The notes under the pieces: model-generated
The model's database searches: none
Told to the model about the DNA's origin: nothing
What the model saw: the letters and a program-made list of their open reading frames with translations, nothing else
NCBI GenBank assembly: GCA_018335795.1
Contig: JAGXRP010000042.1
Coordinates: 1 to 57,576 of the forward strand
DNA: 57,576 nt
From: Desulfobulbaceae bacterium
Lineage (GTDB): Bacteria; Bacteroidota; Ignavibacteria; Kapaibacteriales; UBA2268
Reading direction: 5' to 3'
In this document: one piece after another, positions 1-8,505 of the stretch
How the letters are laid out: each line of letters opens with the position of its first letter
Position numbering within the stretch: position 1 is the stretch's first letter
Position numbers and translations under genes: made by a program

Positions 1-1
1 C

Positions 2-451
2 AATAATAGCTTTATAATCGGTTTAGCCGGCTATGGAGTGGTCACAAGCCATGAGTTGGAAGATTATCATATTTCGGGTTATGCAGATTCGAGTGCCTAT
101 TTGAGAGTCGGATATGGCGGGCTTTATCTCGGATATACCATTAATCCCCATAAAGTGGTTCATATCACAACTGGTCTGATTATTGGCGGTGGCGGTGCTT
201 TATATACAAGGGCTTATGCGCATCATGACCATGACGAGGATTATAGGGATAGACAAAAGTTTACATACGAAAGCTCGCCGTTTATGATTATTGAGCCATC
301 AATTGGTGCAGAGCTCAATATTACAAAATTCATGCGCTTTGAAGTTGGAGCTTCTTACAAATTAGTATCGTATTTAGAATTGCCGGTAACAGAAAATAGC
401 GATATATCAGGACTTTCGGGATACATTACATTCAAATTCGGTAAATTCTAA
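2..451 (+). CDS. C-terminal part of an outer-membrane beta-barrel protein (partial)
   Basis: The reading frame is open to the left window edge, so the true start lies outside; the GTG at 38 is internal to the visible frame. The visible 149 residues alternate polar and hydrophobic/aromatic residues in strand-like blocks (for example around GYGGLYLGYTI and SGYITFKFGKF). The protein ends in Phe, as outer-membrane barrels usually do for BAM recognition. A short His/Asp-rich loop (HHDHDED) lies between two predicted strands. A strong terminator follows about 55 nt downstream. The exact family and any ligand cannot be told from this fragment. Confidence 0.6.
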   Translation, partial: NNSFIIGLAGYGVVTSHELEDYHISGYADSSAYLRVGYGGLYLGYTINPHKVVHITTGLIIGGGGALYTRAYAHHDHDEDYRDRQKFTYESSPFMIIEPSIGAELNITKFMRFEVGASYKLVSYLELPVTENSDISGLSGYITFKFGKF

Positions 452-506
452 ATGCTGTTTTTTAGCTGAAATCTACTTAAAATGCCTCGTTGAAGAGGTT
501 CCCAAG

Positions 507-544
507 ACTCATACGTTGATTATTTAGCGTATGAGTTTTTTTAT
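507..544 (+). terminator. Rho-independent terminator
   Basis: A perfect 9-bp stem (ACTCATACG/CGTATGAGT, 507-515 with 528-536) and a 12-nt loop are followed directly by a run of T. It ends the transcript of the outer-membrane protein at the window start. Confidence 0.85.
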
Positions 545-628
545 TTGTTTAATTAATATCTAATTTTCATATAAACTAAACAAAGTCTATTATCGTTGAA
601 AAAATCTAACTATATTGAGGAGAGTTAT

Positions 629-1120
629 TTGGAAATCAGAAAGGCTATCATCAATGATTTGGGTTCAATAACCGAAATCTATAATCAGGCAATACTCACT
701 AAAAATGCAACTGCAGATTTATATCCTGTCGAAACTGAAAGCCGCGTAAATTGGTTCAATGAACATACACCCGATAAATACCCGATTTTTGTAGCTGTTA
801 TTGAAGGTAGTGTTGTGGGTTGGATTTCTCTAAGTCCATACAGACAAGGGAGAGCAGCTTTGCGTTACACAGCTGAAGTAAGCTACTACCTTCATACTGA
901 TTTTCAGGGTCGAAAAATAGGCAGCCGTCTATTACAATTTGTGATTGATGAATGCCCGAAATATCAAATCAAAACATTATTTTCAATCATACTCGAACAT
1001 AATATCGTTAGTATCAAATTGATGAAAAAATTCGGCTTTGAGCAATGGGCTTATTTGCCGAATGTAGCTGATTTTGATGGTGCAGAATATGGGCATGTCT
1101 ATTATGGCAGACGAGTCTAA
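629..1120 (+). CDS. GNAT family N-acetyltransferase (PAT/MnaT-like)
   Basis: A small acetyl-CoA-dependent N-acetyltransferase resembling phosphinothricin/methionine-derivative acetyltransferases; it probably acetylates an amino acid, amine or toxic analogue in the cytoplasm. The fold is visible: N-terminal EIRKAIINDL strand, central EVSYYLHTDFQGRKIGSRLL (motif A, the acetyl-CoA loop, with QGRKIG replacing the usual Q/RGxGxG/A), and late NIVSIKLMKKFGF. The frame is open from a TTG at 596, but a GAGGAGAG ribosome site at 617-624 sits just before the TTG at 629, so I choose 629 (163 aa). First of a run of small + strand genes. The substrate is unknown. Confidence 0.85.
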   Translation: MEIRKAIINDLGSITEIYNQAILTKNATADLYPVETESRVNWFNEHTPDKYPIFVAVIEGSVVGWISLSPYRQGRAALRYTAEVSYYLHTDFQGRKIGSRLLQFVIDECPKYQIKTLFSIILEHNIVSIKLMKKFGFEQWAYLPNVADFDGAEYGHVYYGRRV

Positions 1121-1123
1121 AAT

Positions 1124-1147
1124 ATTAGCTAAACTAATTATTTTTTT
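1124..1147 (+). terminator. Weak terminator-like hairpin
   Basis: A short 5-bp stem (ATTAG/CTAAT, loop 1129-1133) is followed by an A-interrupted run of eight T just after the acetyltransferase stop. The stem is weak, so termination would be partial. Confidence 0.35.
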
Positions 1148-1204
1148 ATTTCGTTTGGAGCATTTGTTGCTTATTTTGCAAAAACTTAACTAATTAGGTC
1201 GTTC

Positions 1205-1645
1205 ATGAAATTAATATACATTTTGTTGCTTATCTTTTCCACCTCCGCTCTGTATTCACAAACTGCATTCCCTGATTTTTTACATGGTACTTGGAAAATG
1301 GAGAACAAGGAAATCTACGAGCATTGGGATATCCTATCCGAAGGAAAAATGAAGGGATTTTCATACAAAATGAAGAATGGCAAAATGACAGTGTCAGAGT
1401 ATTTGGATTTAACCATCCAAGGTTCGGACATCATTTATACTGCTTCCGTATTGAACCAAAATAAAGGTGTCGGAATTGATTTCCGAATGACACAATCTGA
1501 TAGTCTCTTTGTTTTCGAGAATCCCAATCACGATTTCCCCAAAAAAATAAGCTATCAAAAACGTTCAGAAACGGAAATTTTTGTTCAAGTATCTGACGGC
1601 AAAGAAAAGGGATTTTCATATACTATGCACAAAATTATTGATTAA
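1205..1645 (+). CDS. Exported DUF6265-like protein
   Basis: A 146-residue protein with a clear N-terminal signal peptide (MKLIYILLLIFSTSALYSQ, cleavage likely after Ser/Gln near residue 19). The mature part has the DUF6265 layout: a GTW turn, then E.W..LSEGKMKGFSY, a middle strand-rich part, and NPNHDFPKKISYQ near residue 100. It looks like a small lipocalin-like beta-barrel of unknown function exported to the periplasm. The next gene begins 16 nt after its stop, so the two are probably co-transcribed. The family assignment is by eye. Confidence 0.65.
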   Translation: MKLIYILLLIFSTSALYSQTAFPDFLHGTWKMENKEIYEHWDILSEGKMKGFSYKMKNGKMTVSEYLDLTIQGSDIIYTASVLNQNKGVGIDFRMTQSDSLFVFENPNHDFPKKISYQKRSETEIFVQVSDGKEKGFSYTMHKIID

Positions 1646-1661
1646 ATAAAAGGATTACATT

Positions 1662-2216
1662 ATGGATAAAGCTGAATTGACGATGGTTGAAAATTTGTAC
1701 AAAAATACGGGCAAAACCTTGGAGCAATGGATTGAAATTGTCCGAAAGGAAAATTTCGAGAAGCCCGGACAAATTATTAAATTTTTGAAAGAGCAACACG
1801 CTTTCACTCATGGTTTTGCAAATCTCGTTGCACTCAAATCCAAAAGAACTGATGCAGGCTCAGTGGAAAACAAAAATGAACTGGTCGAAAAGCAATACAT
1901 TGGCAAAGAGCATTTTAAGCCAATTTACGATAAATTAATGAGCGAAATCCTCAAATTTGGCAAAGATATTGAAATCGCCCCCAAAATAGCATATGTTAGT
2001 TTAAGACGTAAAAAGCAATTTGCTACACTCCAACCTGCAACCAAAACCCGATTTGAAATTGGAATAAACTTGAAAGGACATGCTGCTGAAGGTAAATTGG
2101 AATCAATAAATTCGGCTAATGCAATGTGTTCGCATAAAATCAATCTGTCAGATATCAATGACATTGATTCCGAAGTCCTTGATTGGCTCAAAACAGCATA
2201 TGATAATGCAGGATAA
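1662..2216 (+). CDS. DUF4287 + DUF5655 domain protein
   Basis: A cytoplasmic protein of 184 residues with two recognisable small domains. The N-terminal DUF4287 part (about 5-60) includes TGKTLEQWIEIV and LKEQHAFTHGFANLV. The C-terminal DUF5655 part (about 80-180) includes EIAPKIAYVSLRRKKQFATL and an INLKG strand followed by a DWLKTAYDNA helix. Both occur together in many soil and environmental bacteria; neither has an established biochemical role. AAAGGA precedes the ATG. It forms a probable pair with the exported protein upstream. Confidence 0.75.
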   Translation: MDKAELTMVENLYKNTGKTLEQWIEIVRKENFEKPGQIIKFLKEQHAFTHGFANLVALKSKRTDAGSVENKNELVEKQYIGKEHFKPIYDKLMSEILKFGKDIEIAPKIAYVSLRRKKQFATLQPATKTRFEIGINLKGHAAEGKLESINSANAMCSHKINLSDINDIDSEVLDWLKTAYDNAG

Positions 2217-2263
2217 GTGCATTACTAAAACTTTCATTTTTCTAATTGAAGGGATTAAAAATT

Positions 2264-2740
2264 ATGACCGAAATTGAAAACCAAATTTTGGAAACTTGGC
2301 AGATTAATCATAGGACAAATCTTATGTTAATCAATGCCATAGATGAGGATGCACTGTTGATGACAACTTCAAAACGTGGTGGTGGAACAGTTGGTCACCA
2401 ACTCGCTCATATTTACAACGTCCGATATTGGAAACTGGAGTCATGTGATAAAACGTTGATTGCCGATTTGACTACTATCAAAGCCGAAGACACTAAATCA
2501 ATTGAGATGCTGGTGGAATGTCACACCCTTTCTACAGAATTAGTGTCATCGCTGTTTGAAAAATCAATTAATAACGGTGGAAAAGTGAAAGGGTTCAAAA
2601 GAGGAATCGTCCCACTACTTGGGTATTTCATCCACCATGAAGCTCATCACCGCGGTAATATTTTGCTAACATTAAAATTATGCGGCTTCAAATTAGACAA
2701 TTTTTTGAAATACGGAATTTGGGAATGGAATAAGATTTAA
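2264..2740 (+). CDS. DinB family protein
   Basis: A four-helix-bundle protein of the DinB/YfiT superfamily, likely metal-dependent. Candidate metal-ligand histidines are H49 in HQLAHI and the cluster H124-H129 in HHEAHHRG, matching the usual three-His site. Members include thiol-S-transferases and putative hydrolases; the reaction here cannot be assigned. The frame is open from a TTG at 2246, but AAGGGA at 2249-2254 lies correctly before the ATG at 2264, giving 158 aa. Confidence 0.8.
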   Translation: MTEIENQILETWQINHRTNLMLINAIDEDALLMTTSKRGGGTVGHQLAHIYNVRYWKLESCDKTLIADLTTIKAEDTKSIEMLVECHTLSTELVSSLFEKSINNGGKVKGFKRGIVPLLGYFIHHEAHHRGNILLTLKLCGFKLDNFLKYGIWEWNKI

Positions 2741-2828
2741 TATTTTTGTTTTTATTTAAAGTTGGAATAGAAAAAAACTATTTTTGGATAACTGATAAAA
2801 TCGCTAAACTATTTTCATTATTGTTTCG

Positions 2829-2855
2829 TTTGGGCGAATATATTTATTATATTTC
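2829..2855 (+). promoter_or_regulatory. Possible Bacteroidota-type promoter
   Basis: TTTG (2829-2832) and TATATTTC (2848-2855) resemble the -33/-7 pair TTTG/TAnnTTTG, with a short 15-nt spacer and one mismatch in the -7 box. It lies 15 nt before the YCII-like gene. Confidence 0.3.
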
Positions 2856-2870
2856 ATTTTTAGCTACGAA

Positions 2871-3332
2871 ATGATTAAGTCTATAATTACTCTGATACTG
2901 TTTATGACTGCTTTTGTTGCCATATCGGCACAATCAGTTAATCCAAACTACGATTCTACTTTGGCAAAATCATTACATGCTGATGATTACGGTATGAAAT
3001 CCTATATTTTAGCTATACTGAAATCCGGTCCAAACAAATCAGCTGATAAGGCTATGATTGATAGTTGCTTCAGAGGTCATTTGGATAATATCAAACGCTT
3101 AGTTGACGAAAGGAAATTAATCGTTGCCGGTCCTCTTGGCAAAAATGAAAATTCGTATCGCGGAATATTTATTCTAAACGTTCAATCAATCGAAGAAGCC
3201 GAAGAATTGCTTCAAACTGACCCTGCAATCAAGGAAAAGCTTTTGGACACTGATTTGTATAAATGGTATGGCTCAGCCGCTTTGCCAAAATACCTTGAAG
3301 CATCTGATAAAATATGGAAAGTCAGCCCTTAA
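2871..3332 (+). CDS. Exported YCII-related protein
   Basis: A 153-residue protein with a signal peptide (hydrophobic MIKSIITLILFMTAFVAISA) followed by a YCII-like ferredoxin-fold domain. The domain shows the helix FRGHLDNIKRLVDERKLIVAGPLG, where the conserved His aligns with the putative active-site His of the family, and the EEAEELLQTDPAIKEKLL helix with the family's DP motif. YCII proteins are small putative enzymes related to muconolactone isomerase/EthD folds; export is less common. The function is unknown. Confidence 0.75.
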   Translation: MIKSIITLILFMTAFVAISAQSVNPNYDSTLAKSLHADDYGMKSYILAILKSGPNKSADKAMIDSCFRGHLDNIKRLVDERKLIVAGPLGKNENSYRGIFILNVQSIEEAEELLQTDPAIKEKLLDTDLYKWYGSAALPKYLEASDKIWKVSP

Positions 3333-3395
3333 TTTGTATGGATACAGAAGGAAATGCCTTTGGTTTACATTCAATGAAATAATTTTGGAGAAGCA

Positions 3396-3905
3396 ATGAA
3401 TAAGTATAAAATCGAATTGAAGTGGGCAATCATTTATTGCATAATGGTGCTTTTGTGGATGTTATTAGAAGTAATTCTTGGGCTTCATAGCGAGCATATT
3501 GACTTACACATGGTTACGACCATGTTCTTCCTGATACCGATGATTCTCTTGTATATTTATGCATTGCTCGACAAAAAGAGAAACTTTTACTCAGGCAAAA
3601 TGAGTTACATGCAGGGCTTTGTTACCGGCATTATTATTACTGTAATTATTACACTTCTAAGCCCTTTCACACAATACATCACTTCTGAATTTATTACTCC
3701 CGATTTCTTCACTAATGCTATCGAATACGCCACTTCAACTGCACAGATGACTCCTGAGAAAGCCCAAAAACATTTTAACTTGACGAACTATATTATTCAA
3801 GGATTTTTCGGGTCATTAGTTATGGGTATAGTGTTTAGTGCTATTATTGCTATTTTCACACGTACAAAATCAGATACAAATGTTAACAATGTATCTGACA
3901 ATTAA
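3396..3905 (+). CDS. DUF4199 family integral membrane protein
   Basis: A 169-residue membrane protein with four hydrophobic segments (about 10-30, 42-60, 75-95 and 135-155). The SGKMSYMQGFVTGIIIT stretch between the second and third is typical of DUF4199, as is a long loop with an amphipathic helix before the last segment. The family is common in Bacteroidota and has no known activity. TGGAGAA precedes the ATG. Placed in a run of small + strand genes and probably cotranscribed with the VOC gene 32 nt downstream. Confidence 0.75.
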   Translation: MNKYKIELKWAIIYCIMVLLWMLLEVILGLHSEHIDLHMVTTMFFLIPMILLYIYALLDKKRNFYSGKMSYMQGFVTGIIITVIITLLSPFTQYITSEFITPDFFTNAIEYATSTAQMTPEKAQKHFNLTNYIIQGFFGSLVMGIVFSAIIAIFTRTKSDTNVNNVSDN

Positions 3906-3937
3906 TTTTTTTATATACTTATTAAGGGATTTTTGAA

Positions 3938-4381
3938 ATGACTACTATAAATGTGTATCTAAACTTTAAAGGAAATTGCGAGGATGCTTTCAATTTCTAT
4001 AAATCAGTTTTTGGCGGCGAATTTTCTTATGTTGGCAGATTCGGCGAAATGCCACCACAAGAGGGAATGCCACCAATGCCACCCGAAATGGCTAACCAAA
4101 TTATGCATATTTCTTTACCTATCAGTAAGGAAACAACTTTGATGGGTAGCGACACGGGAGGAGAATGGGCTCCACACTTCTTACAAGGAAATAACTTTTC
4201 GATTTCAGTCAATACTGATAGTAAAGACAATGCAGACCGCTTTTTCAATGGACTATCAGCTGAAGGACAAGTTATTATGCCTATGGCTGATACTTTCTGG
4301 GGAGATTATTTCGGTATGTTCACTGACAAATTCGGTGTAAATTGGATGATAAGTTTCAATGCGGAATATATAGGCAATTAA
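3938..4381 (+). CDS. VOC family protein (PhnB/glyoxalase-like)
   Basis: A cytoplasmic 147-residue protein of the vicinal oxygen chelate superfamily, PhnB-like subgroup. It starts INVYLNFKGNCEDAFNFYKSVFGG, the usual first beta-alpha unit; a Met/Pro-rich turn follows, then IMHISLPI and a C-terminal DKFGVNWMISF strand. PhnB-like members bind metal or small molecules, but their substrate is usually unknown. AAGGGA lies before the ATG. It is the last gene of the small-gene run, closed by the terminator at 4413. Confidence 0.85.
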   Translation: MTTINVYLNFKGNCEDAFNFYKSVFGGEFSYVGRFGEMPPQEGMPPMPPEMANQIMHISLPISKETTLMGSDTGGEWAPHFLQGNNFSISVNTDSKDNADRFFNGLSAEGQVIMPMADTFWGDYFGMFTDKFGVNWMISFNAEYIGN

Positions 4382-4412
4382 ATACTTGTAATATTAAGAT
4401 TTTCAAGAACAA

Positions 4413-4442
4413 AGGAGCATCATAATTTGGTGCTCCTTTTTA
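4413..4442 (+). terminator. Rho-independent terminator
   Basis: AGGAGCATCA (4413-4422) pairs with TGGTGCTCCT (4428-4437), one G-T wobble, 5-nt loop, then a T run. It closes the run of small genes. The remaining 230 nt up to the symporter (4443-4676) is very AT-rich and holds no gene that I can see. Confidence 0.85.
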
Positions 4443-4676
4443 TTCATTCTTGAGCTCTGCTATTAATGCATGATTTGAGCACTTCTATCCCATTATTTAC
4501 ATGACTTGTATAAACTAATTGATATTTTACTTCGTTTAAAATTACCATGTATTGTTTTTGATTTGCATTTTTTGCAATATTGTGTAGTTTTAAGTTTGAA
4601 TTTTTTTTAAAAAATCGGGATTTATTATGATAACATTACTACCTTATAATGAAAACAGAATAATCGCCTCAATCTG

Positions 4677-6116
4677 ATGAGTTTTATTGATATTTGCATT
4701 TTTGTTGTTTACTTCGTTATAATGCTCGGAGTAGGTGTCTATTTTTTCAAAAAGAACAAAAACGTCGAAGACTACTATGTTGGCGGACGCTCACTCGGTA
4801 GTTGGCATATTGGCTTATCTGTAGTCGCCACAGATGTTGGTGGTGGCTTTTCAATCGGACTTGGCGGATTAGGCTTTACGATTGGTTTAGCCGGCTCTTG
4901 GATGCTTTTTACAGGATTAATTGGTGCATGGCTTAGTGCAATTTTCTTGATTCCAATCATTAGCAAAATTTCTACTAAACATAAATTTTTCACCTTACCT
5001 CAAATTTTCGAGCATTTTTACAACAGTAAGGTTGCATTGATTGCCGGGATAATTTCTGCCATCGGATATATCGGCTTTACAAGTTCGCAATTATTAGCCG
5101 GAGCCAAATTAGCATCTGCTACATTTGTCGAAATTGACTTGGTAACTGCACTAATAATTATGGGTGTAATTGCAGTCGTTTACACTGGAATTGGTGGCTT
5201 GAAAGCTGTGATTTATACTGATACAATTCAATGGATTATCCTTATGTCCGGATTGATTTTTATCGGAATCCCAATTGCATATACTGCTATTGGTGGATTT
5301 GATGCAATCAGAGCAACTATCGGTGGGGAATTTTTATCATTTACAAATATATCGTGGCAACAGATTGTTAATTGGGGAGTTACAATTATCCCGATTTGGT
5401 TTGTTGGTATGACTCTTTATCAGCGTATATTTGCCTCCAGAAGCGAAAAAGAGGCTAAGAAAGCTTGGTTTATTGCCGGATTATTCGAATGGCCCATAAT
5501 GGCTTTTATGGGAGTGACGCTTGGTTTGTTTGCTCGAGTAGCATTCGAAAACGGTATGTTTGCCGAACTTGGATATGCGGCAGGCTCAGTAATGGATGCC
5601 GAAATGGGGTTGCCTGTTTTGTTAAATACAGTTCTGCCGGTCGGGCTTCTGGGTATTATGCTTTCAGCCTATTTTTCTGCCATATTATCAACTGCCGACA
5701 GCTGTCTTATGGCTGCATCAGGGAATGTTCAAACTGACATTTTAGGCAAACTCTTCAAATTTAAAACTGACACGAAATCGCTTTTATGTTCATCGCAATT
5801 TATTACGCTTGGTATCGGAATTTTAGCTTTGCTACTTGCATCTGTAATGACAAATGTGCTCGAATTAATGCTTTATTCTTATGCTTTTATGGTATCCGGA
5901 TTATTTGTCCCGATTTTAGTTGCACTATATGGCAGTAAACCAAACCCTAACGCAGCTATTGCGGCGATGATTCTTGGGGGAAGTACGACTGTAAGCTTGG
6001 CGATTGCAAATATAAAATTACCTTTCGATTTAGATGCCAATATTTTCGGGATTCTAACATCAGCTATTATATATTTTGGGGTGGATTCTCTTTATAAAAA
6101 TAATAATGAAAAATAA
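4677..6116 (+). CDS. Sodium:solute symporter (SSS family)
   Basis: A 479-residue inner-membrane transporter with about 13 hydrophobic segments, full length for the family. The N-terminal part carries YYVGGRSLGSWHIGLSVVAT, the conserved SSS signature region after TM1 for Na+/substrate binding, followed by Gly-rich TM2. TM segment LSAYFSAILSTADSCLMAASG near residue 330 carries the Ser/Thr pair of the second half of the sodium site. The substrate is not predictable from sequence alone. The amidohydrolase start overlaps its stop by 11 nt, and the racemase follows, so the three probably handle one nutrient, perhaps an N-acylated or peptide-linked amino acid. Confidence 0.9.
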   Translation: MSFIDICIFVVYFVIMLGVGVYFFKKNKNVEDYYVGGRSLGSWHIGLSVVATDVGGGFSIGLGGLGFTIGLAGSWMLFTGLIGAWLSAIFLIPIISKISTKHKFFTLPQIFEHFYNSKVALIAGIISAIGYIGFTSSQLLAGAKLASATFVEIDLVTALIIMGVIAVVYTGIGGLKAVIYTDTIQWIILMSGLIFIGIPIAYTAIGGFDAIRATIGGEFLSFTNISWQQIVNWGVTIIPIWFVGMTLYQRIFASRSEKEAKKAWFIAGLFEWPIMAFMGVTLGLFARVAFENGMFAELGYAAGSVMDAEMGLPVLLNTVLPVGLLGIMLSAYFSAILSTADSCLMAASGNVQTDILGKLFKFKTDTKSLLCSSQFITLGIGILALLLASVMTNVLELMLYSYAFMVSGLFVPILVALYGSKPNPNAAIAAMILGGSTTVSLAIANIKLPFDLDANIFGILTSAIIYFGVDSLYKNNNEK

Positions 6117-7236
6117 TAAAATAACAGACTTGAGACATGAGCTTCACAAGCATCCTGAACTTTCACACAAGGAATTCCAAACTGTTGAGCGAATTTCCGA
6201 TTTTATAAATGCTGCCTCGCCCGATGAAGTTATTTCACTTGGCTCCACAGGGAAAGCATTCGTATTCAATGGCAAGGAAAAGGGAAAAACCTTGATGTTC
6301 AGAGCCGAACTCGATGCATTGCCTATCACAGAAGAATCAATTCTTGAGTATTCATCGTCAAATTCCAATGTTTCTCATTCTTGCGGTCATGACGGACACA
6401 TGGCTATAGTCGCGGGACTTGCATTGAAAATAGCTGAAATGCGACCCAAAAAGGGGAGAGTTATCTTGCTTTTTCAGCCTGCTGAAGAAGTTGGTGAAGG
6501 TGCTCGTGAAATTGTCAATGACCCTGCTTTTATAGCTATCGCTCCGGATTATATCTTTGCGCTGCACAATATACCAGGTGCCGAAACAAATCATATTTTG
6601 CTCAAATCTGATACATTTGCTGCTGCATCAAAAGGGATGACTGTGAAACTTATCGGGAAAACTTCTCATGCAGCAGAACCAGAAAACGGCATTAGCCCTG
6701 TCAATGCAATTCAGCACATAATCAAAAATCTTTCCGATTTAGCTTCAGACAAAAGTAAATTTCGTGACATGATTTTGCTCACATTTGTTCACATTCGGAT
6801 GGGCGAAATCGCTTTCGGAACAAGCCCCGGATATGCTGAAATCATGATTACTTTACGCGCTTTTGACAATGATGATATGGATTTATTGACCCGCCAATCT
6901 GAGGAAATTATCTCGAAAATAGCTGAAGATGAAAAACTTAAGGTCGAGATTTCATATAGCGAAGTATTTCCGGCTGTTGTCAATCAAGACGATTGTGTGA
7001 ATTTCGTCGTCCAAGCTGCTAAGGAGAATAATCTGCCGATAAATAATCTACAAACGCCTTTCAAATGGTCGGAAGATTTCTCATACTTCACCCAAAATCA
7101 TCCCGGTTGCATGTTTGGCTTGGGAGCAGGAATTAATCAAGCCCAACTGCATAATAGCGACTACGACTTTCCCGATGAATTATTAAAAGCCGGTATAAAT
7201 ATGTTTTTCTCAATTTACAAACAAATCAATTTTTAA
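6106..7236 (+). CDS. M20D family amidohydrolase
   Basis: A zinc aminoacylase/amidohydrolase of the M20D group (IAA-amino-acid, hippurate and N-acetyl-diaminopimelate hydrolases); it cleaves an amide to free an amino acid. Metal-site residues are visible: C93 and H95 in CGHDGHMA, E127/E128 in QPAEEVGEGA (general base plus ligand), H154 in ALHNIPG, and the late His in QLHNSDYDF. The dimerisation lid is around HAAEPENGISPVNAI. The frame runs upstream to 6076, but the ATG at 6106 (376 aa) begins at the usual position before DLRHELHKHPELS and overlaps the symporter stop, suggesting translational coupling. Confidence 0.9.
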   Translation: MKNNKITDLRHELHKHPELSHKEFQTVERISDFINAASPDEVISLGSTGKAFVFNGKEKGKTLMFRAELDALPITEESILEYSSSNSNVSHSCGHDGHMAIVAGLALKIAEMRPKKGRVILLFQPAEEVGEGAREIVNDPAFIAIAPDYIFALHNIPGAETNHILLKSDTFAAASKGMTVKLIGKTSHAAEPENGISPVNAIQHIIKNLSDLASDKSKFRDMILLTFVHIRMGEIAFGTSPGYAEIMITLRAFDNDDMDLLTRQSEEIISKIAEDEKLKVEISYSEVFPAVVNQDDCVNFVVQAAKENNLPINNLQTPFKWSEDFSYFTQNHPGCMFGLGAGINQAQLHNSDYDFPDELLKAGINMFFSIYKQINF

Positions 7237-7240
7237 AATC

Positions 7241-8395
7241 ATGCAAGAAAGCTCCCTTATAACACTTAAAGAAAAATCCGTAGAAAATAACATCAATTTT
7301 TTGAAAAAAAAAATTGGAAAAAAAGTAAAAATATCGGCTGTCGTCAAAGCTAATGCCTACGGACACGGAATTGAACACATTGTACCATTGTTTGAAAAGC
7401 ATGGTATTGACCATTATTCAGTATTTTATTACCATGAAGCTGTTCGTGTTTCCGAGAGTTTGTCCGGCGAAGCTGCTATTATGATTATGGGCTGGATAGC
7501 GGATAATGATATGCGCAATACAATCCAAAAAGGATTTGAATTCTACATTTTCAATGTTGAACGATTAAAAACTGCATTGGAAATTGCCCAACAACTCGGA
7601 ATTAGAGCCAAAATCCATCTTGAAGCTGAAACAGGGATGAATCGAACAGGACTGAATTTAGATGAATTCAACGAAGCTATCCGGATTATAAAAGATAATC
7701 CCGACTATATTGAAGTTGTGGGTTTTTGTACCCATCTTGCAGGTGCCGAAAGCATCTCAAATCACTATAGGATTCAAAAGCAATTAAAAAAATATTTTAA
7801 ATTACTGGATGTGCTGGAATCGAATGAAATAAAACCAAAATTCAAGCATGTCGCTAATTCTGCTGCTGCGTTTGTATATCCTGCTTCGAGGTTGGATTTG
7901 GTCAGAATTGGGATTATGATTTACGGCTTTTGGTCGAGCACAGAAACTTTTATCCAATATTTAGACAATAAGGTAAACAAAAACGACCCATTAGACAGAA
8001 TATTAGGATGGAAAACTCAAATCATGGCTACCAAAAAAATCAAAGCCGGCGAATTTGTAAGTTATGGTATTTCGTACCTCGCACAAAACGATATTGTAAC
8101 CGCTGTATTACCAATTGGATACGCAGGAGGATACATTCGTTCGTTGAGTAACAAAGGGCAAGTATTACTTCATGGACAATTCTGCAGAGTCATCGGAGTG
8201 GTAAATATGAATATGATAATTATTGATATCACTCATATTTCCGGTGCTGCAATTGGAGATGAAGTTGTTATAATCGGTCGTCAAGGGGATTTAGAGATTA
8301 AAGTTGGTGCATTTAGCGATATTAGCAATAAGCTTAACTATGAAGTTTTAGCAAATTTGCCACCAAACATTGACAGAAAGATATTGAGTATTTAA
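7241..8395 (+). CDS. Alanine racemase-like PLP enzyme (divergent)
   Basis: A fold-type III PLP racemase of 384 residues, starting 4 nt after the amidohydrolase stop. The PLP lysine K36 (AVVKANAYGHG), the Arg contacting PLP (DLVRIGIMIYG) and catalytic Tyr275 (FVSYGISY) are kept. Other conserved positions deviate: the carbamylated-Lys position (K129 in Geobacillus Alr numbering) is Glu128 in HLEAETGMNRTG; GYADG is GYAGG; the CMDQ motif is NMNM. So racemisation is likely, but the natural amino acid may not be alanine, and a catabolic or broad-specificity role beside the symporter and amidohydrolase is plausible. Assignment as a racemase is firm; substrate is inference. Confidence 0.85.
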   Translation: MQESSLITLKEKSVENNINFLKKKIGKKVKISAVVKANAYGHGIEHIVPLFEKHGIDHYSVFYYHEAVRVSESLSGEAAIMIMGWIADNDMRNTIQKGFEFYIFNVERLKTALEIAQQLGIRAKIHLEAETGMNRTGLNLDEFNEAIRIIKDNPDYIEVVGFCTHLAGAESISNHYRIQKQLKKYFKLLDVLESNEIKPKFKHVANSAAAFVYPASRLDLVRIGIMIYGFWSSTETFIQYLDNKVNKNDPLDRILGWKTQIMATKKIKAGEFVSYGISYLAQNDIVTAVLPIGYAGGYIRSLSNKGQVLLHGQFCRVIGVVNMNMIIIDITHISGAAIGDEVVIIGRQGDLEIKVGAFSDISNKLNYEVLANLPPNIDRKILSI

Positions 8396-8442
8396 TTAGT
8401 GATTTACTGAATTTCACTATAAAATGTCGTTTTAATTCACAT

Positions 8443-8476
8443 TTTGTTAATAATTCGTTAATTATTCGTACTTTTA
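8443..8476 (+). promoter_or_regulatory. Possible Bacteroidota-type promoter
   Basis: TTTG (8443-8446), 22-nt spacer, TACTTTTA (8469-8476), one mismatch from TAnnTTTG. It is placed 30 nt before the methyltransferase ATG. Confidence 0.4.
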
Positions 8477-8505
8477 TAGAATTATCATAACATTATTGAT
8501 TGAAT

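Noticed and set aside
629-4381. Possible integron cassette array, because the gene types resemble cassette contents
   Set aside because: I saw no attC-like sites (RYYYAAC/GTTRRRY pairs) between the genes and no integrase gene.
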